This document shows, piece by piece, positions 16,162-17,759 of a DNA stretch of 17,759 nucleotides. This DNA comes from CAZLFA01 sp964558665 (GTDB lineage Bacteria > Desulfobacterota > Syntrophia > Syntrophales > PHBD01): positions 1-17,759 of the forward strand of contig CAZLFA010000077.1 of assembly GCA_964558665.1 (NCBI GenBank), given 5' to 3'. Each line of letters starts with the position of its first letter. Within the stretch, counting starts at the first letter, position 1. The notes under the pieces were generated by a model. The model had not been told where the DNA came from. It saw nothing but the letters and a program-made list of their open reading frames with translations, and did no database searches. The translations under genes and the position numbers were made by a program.

Positions 16162-16928
16162 TTCCAGGTTCCCATATCCTTGGATATTTTATGAGAAAGA
16201 TTGCTGGTGTAAAGTGAGAAAAATCCTACTATATATAAAATATCCATCACTGTCCCAAATGCGAAATAAAACAGGGCGATAAACAAATAGGAAAATTTGG
16301 ATACACAGTAAAGGAAGATGATGTACCTGATCATGCAAAAAGGAATGGACATGCATACCGCAGCCAGCGTAAGAGTCAGCTTTGAAAGATTCGATGCCGG
16401 AAAGGGATACAGGGACAATCCCATCATAACGAGGATGAATTGCCAGGTAACAACCTCGGTCATCATGAACAGATAGGAAAATGTTGCCAAATCGTAAGGA
16501 AACCTTGAAGGAAAAAAAATAAAGAACATCGCTGATACGATGTTTATGATGAAAAAGATGTTCACTGTAATAATAAGCGGCTTTATAAGTCGGGATACGG
16601 AGACAATCATGATAAGTGCAAGCGATATCAGCAGAATTACCAGGGAGAAATTTTGTGAAGGATATTTTCCAATCAGGGAAACATAGAATATATCATGAGA
16701 AAGAAAATGCTCTTTCAGAATATCGATGCTTCCCGCCGGAAATGAGGCCGCAAGGATATTCCTTGTCCACTCACTAATGGCATGAGTTAATCCCGGTATG
16801 GAGAAGTAGACAATGGCTTCCATTATCAACAGTCCGGAAAAGAGAGTTACCAGTGCTGCTTGCCGGGGTCTACGAATTCTTCTATAGGCTCTATGGAGAT
16901 AAATAATATTTTTTGAGCTTGTAGGCAT
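16152..16928 (-). CDS. Polytopic membrane protein, first gene of the polysaccharide operon (258 aa)
   Basis: I do not recognise the family. A basic cytoplasmic N-terminus (HRAYRRIRRPRQ, 12-23) precedes about six or seven predicted helices: 24-44, 92-112, 115-139, 150-173, 182-205, 208-227 and perhaps 228-241. A loop of about 45 residues between the first two, probably periplasmic, holds SEWTRNILAASFPAG. The C-terminal half is rich in Phe, Tyr and Ile. The end of the gene overlaps the synthase start by 10 nt, so the two products are probably made in fixed ratio and may form a complex, as small membrane partners do with other synthases (PgaD with PgaC). That analogy is positional only. No ribosome site is visible before ATG 16928, so initiation may be leaderless or weak, or a later start may be used. 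Confidence 0.8.
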   Translation of the reverse strand: MPTSSKNIIYLHRAYRRIRRPRQAALVTLFSGLLIMEAIVYFSIPGLTHAISEWTRNILAASFPAGSIDILKEHFLSHDIFYVSLIGKYPSQNFSLVILLISLALIMIVSVSRLIKPLIITVNIFFIINIVSAMFFIFFPSRFPYDLATFSYLFMMTEVVTWQFILVMMGLSLYPFPASNLSKLTLTLAAVCMSIPFCMIRYIIFLYCVSKFSYLFIALFYFAFGTVMDILYIVGFFSLYTSNLSHKISKDMGTWKWS

Positions 16929-17445
16929 AATATATAAAGTTAAATTTATTTGTCTGGAAAGTTTTTAATACGCATCATCAGACATTATACATAAATCTTA
17001 AATATTACATGTATTATTATTTAATCCCAACGCAGAGTTTTCTTGACAGCAGTCGTTAAGTTGCCAAAGATTATCCGGCAAATCGTTTAATATAAATGCT
17101 TGATGGGCTTTGCACAAAATTCATGGTCCGGTTACAAATTTCAAGGTCATTGAACTCCCGTGAAGTTCAACAACAGGATAAACTTATATCAGATTTTAGT
17201 CCATTTTAACCACTTTTCATTCCCAAGCCCTACTAAATATATCAAAAGATATAGAACATTATATCCACTGGCATATTCACATTCCTGTTCATCTTAAATA
17301 AACTGGTAGTCAAAAAATGATCATCGGCGGAAGAAAACAGGAATCACAGGGTGATATACAAATGGGAATAGCGGACAACAAATTATTAAACAGTTCGCGA
17401 AGTTAAAGGGTGGCAGAGGGATGTCTCACCGGATTGATGCAAGAA
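16929..17445. other. AT-rich intergenic region upstream of the polysaccharide operon
   Basis: About 500 bp without a convincing gene. On the minus strand TATAAT (16984-16989) could be the -10 box of the operon starting at 16928, but its -35 is poor. Several inverted repeats occur: TTGCC/GGCAA near 17071-17095, the overlapping TTCAA/TTGAA dyads at 17140-17170, and TATATC-AAAA-GATATA at 17238-17253. A 29-codon frame (17317-17406, +) has no ribosome site. The density of dyads and the low GC suggest a regulatory region serving both directions. Confidence 0.5.
17140..17170. promoter_or_regulatory. Overlapping TTCAA/TTGAA dyads, candidate regulator sites
   Basis: TTCAA (17140-17144) pairs with TTGAA (17150-17154) across 5 nt. 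The second arm, extended to TTGAACT (17150-17156), also pairs perfectly with AGTTCAA (17164-17170) across 7 nt. The two dyads share one half-site. They lie about 290 bp upstream of the -24/-12 promoter and about 210 bp upstream of the operon at 16928. Both distances are compatible with an activator or enhancer site. Confidence 0.4.
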
Positions 17446-17461
17446 TGGCATAAATCATGCT
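17446..17461 (+). promoter_or_regulatory. Sigma-54 (-24/-12) promoter
   Basis: TGGCATAAATCATGCT matches the RpoN consensus TGGCAC-N5-TTGCW at TGGCA and TGC, with the required spacing between GG and GC. Transcription would start about 12 nt past the GC, near 17472, giving a leader of roughly 57 nt to the ORF at 17529. Such promoters need an enhancer-binding activator, whose site may be among the upstream dyads. Confidence 0.65.
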
Positions 17462-17528
17462 TTCAGAGCAAGTAACGAACATTAAACCTATCAAGTAGAA
17501 AAATAGATTTATACTAAGGGGTATTTAA

Positions 17529-17708
17529 ATGACATATTACAGTATTAAAAATAACGATAAAGATCATGAACAATTTCTAAGAGAAATCCCCGGATTCATT
17601 AAAAGCTGCGGGGATCACCAAAAAAAACGAAGGCATGAAATATTTTTGTCTCTCAGAGAAGGTATATTGTCGTTCATCACCGGATTTGACAAAAAATATA
17701 CTAAATAG
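17529..17708 (+). CDS. Small ORF of unknown function (59 aa)
   Basis: Fifty-nine codons with ATG 17529 and AAGGGG about 8 nt upstream, behind a good sigma-54 promoter, which together argue that it is real. The product is hydrophilic and basic (a KKRRHE cluster at residues 32-37) and has one cysteine (C27). The C-terminal half (FLSLREGILSFITGF) could form an amphipathic helix. There is no signal peptide or known motif. It points away from the polysaccharide operon. It could be a small regulator or the leader of something beyond the window edge. Confidence 0.55.
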   Translation: MTYYSIKNNDKDHEQFLREIPGFIKSCGDHQKKRRHEIFLSLREGILSFITGFDKKYTK

Positions 17709-17714
17709 TGTCCA

Positions 17715-17759
17715 TCCGGAAACCCCGGTTTTGAAAGCGGGGTTTATATAAAAGCCGGA
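17715..17759. repeat. Nested inverted repeat at the window edge
   Basis: The inner stem AAACCCCG (17720-17727) / CGGGGTTT (17738-17745) has a 10-nt loop. The outer arms are TCCGG (17715-17719) and CCGGA (17755-17759), the latter at the last base of the window. It starts 7 nt after the small ORF stop. It could be a terminator with a short U-tract or the end of a dispersed repeat that continues outside. Confidence 0.45.

Noticed and set aside
8555..16928. Canonical pgaABCD (PNAG) locus
   Set aside because: The synthase and a deacetylase fit, but there is no TPR-barrel PgaA, the deacetylase motifs and N-terminal domain differ from PgaB, and bactofilin-like and epimerase genes are extra.
16152..16928. 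Exosortase/archaeosortase identity for the polytopic protein
   Set aside because: The Cys-Arg-His catalytic pattern expected of exosortases is not evident, and no PEP-CTERM protein is seen in the window.
17317..17406. 29-codon plus-strand frame (MIIGGRKQ...)
   Set aside because: No ribosome site, and it precedes the sigma-54 promoter, so it would need another promoter.
1..17759. CRISPR arrays, tRNA or rRNA genes, transposase genes
   Set aside because: No regularly spaced direct repeats, tRNA-like cloverleafs, rRNA segments or transposase-like proteins were seen.

Overview
The window looks like the chromosome of a Gram-negative bacterium: it encodes at least two outer-membrane beta-barrel proteins, and most of the exported proteins have signal peptides. 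An anaerobe is likely, because an oxygen-sensitive radical-SAM sulfatase maturase sits next to Ser-type sulfatases. A 124-bp inverted-repeat element (3878-4001) resembles miniature repeats I remember from Deltaproteobacteria (Desulfobacterota). Together with a good sigma-54 promoter near the right end, this suggests that group, possibly a syntroph or sulfate reducer. That taxonomic guess is inference, not proof.

Left half (116-7730), sulfatase block. A Ser-type arylsulfatase (116-2551, +) is followed by a putative outer-membrane channel (2754-3863, +). Facing them is a minus-strand operon of a second, paralogous Ser-type arylsulfatase (7730 to 5310) and an anaerobic sulfatase-maturating enzyme (5281 to 4007). 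The maturase would convert the active-site serine of both sulfatases to formylglycine. The sulfatases act outside the cytoplasm on an unknown sulfate ester, and the barrel may admit substrate or release product. The inverted-repeat element fills the space between the two convergent units.

Middle (7731-8554). A divergent intergenic region holds a 26-bp dyad. It is followed by a small exported protein built of three basic 20-residue repeats (8005-8262, +) and a short gene-poor stretch.

Right half (8555-16928), exopolysaccharide block. Seven minus-strand genes, mostly overlapping by a few bases, encode in transcription order: a polytopic membrane protein; a processive family-2 glycosyltransferase; a membrane-anchored bactofilin-like protein; a periplasmic NodB-type deacetylase with a glutamine-amidotransferase-like N-terminal region; a secreted (alpha/alpha) helical glycosidase-like protein; a WecB-type UDP-GlcNAc 2-epimerase; and a SPOR-like plus YaiO-type outer-membrane barrel. 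Together these supply precursor, polymerisation, periplasmic tailoring and an outer-membrane end. The set looks like a complete synthase-dependent exopolysaccharide system, but it is not canonical pga, pel, alg or bcs. I consider it the best candidate for an undescribed system.

Right end (16929-17759). An AT-rich, roughly 600-bp region carries overlapping TTCAA/TTGAA dyads and a strong -24/-12 (sigma-54) promoter. The promoter lies ahead of a 59-codon ORF of unknown function, which is followed by a hairpin or repeat truncated by the window edge.
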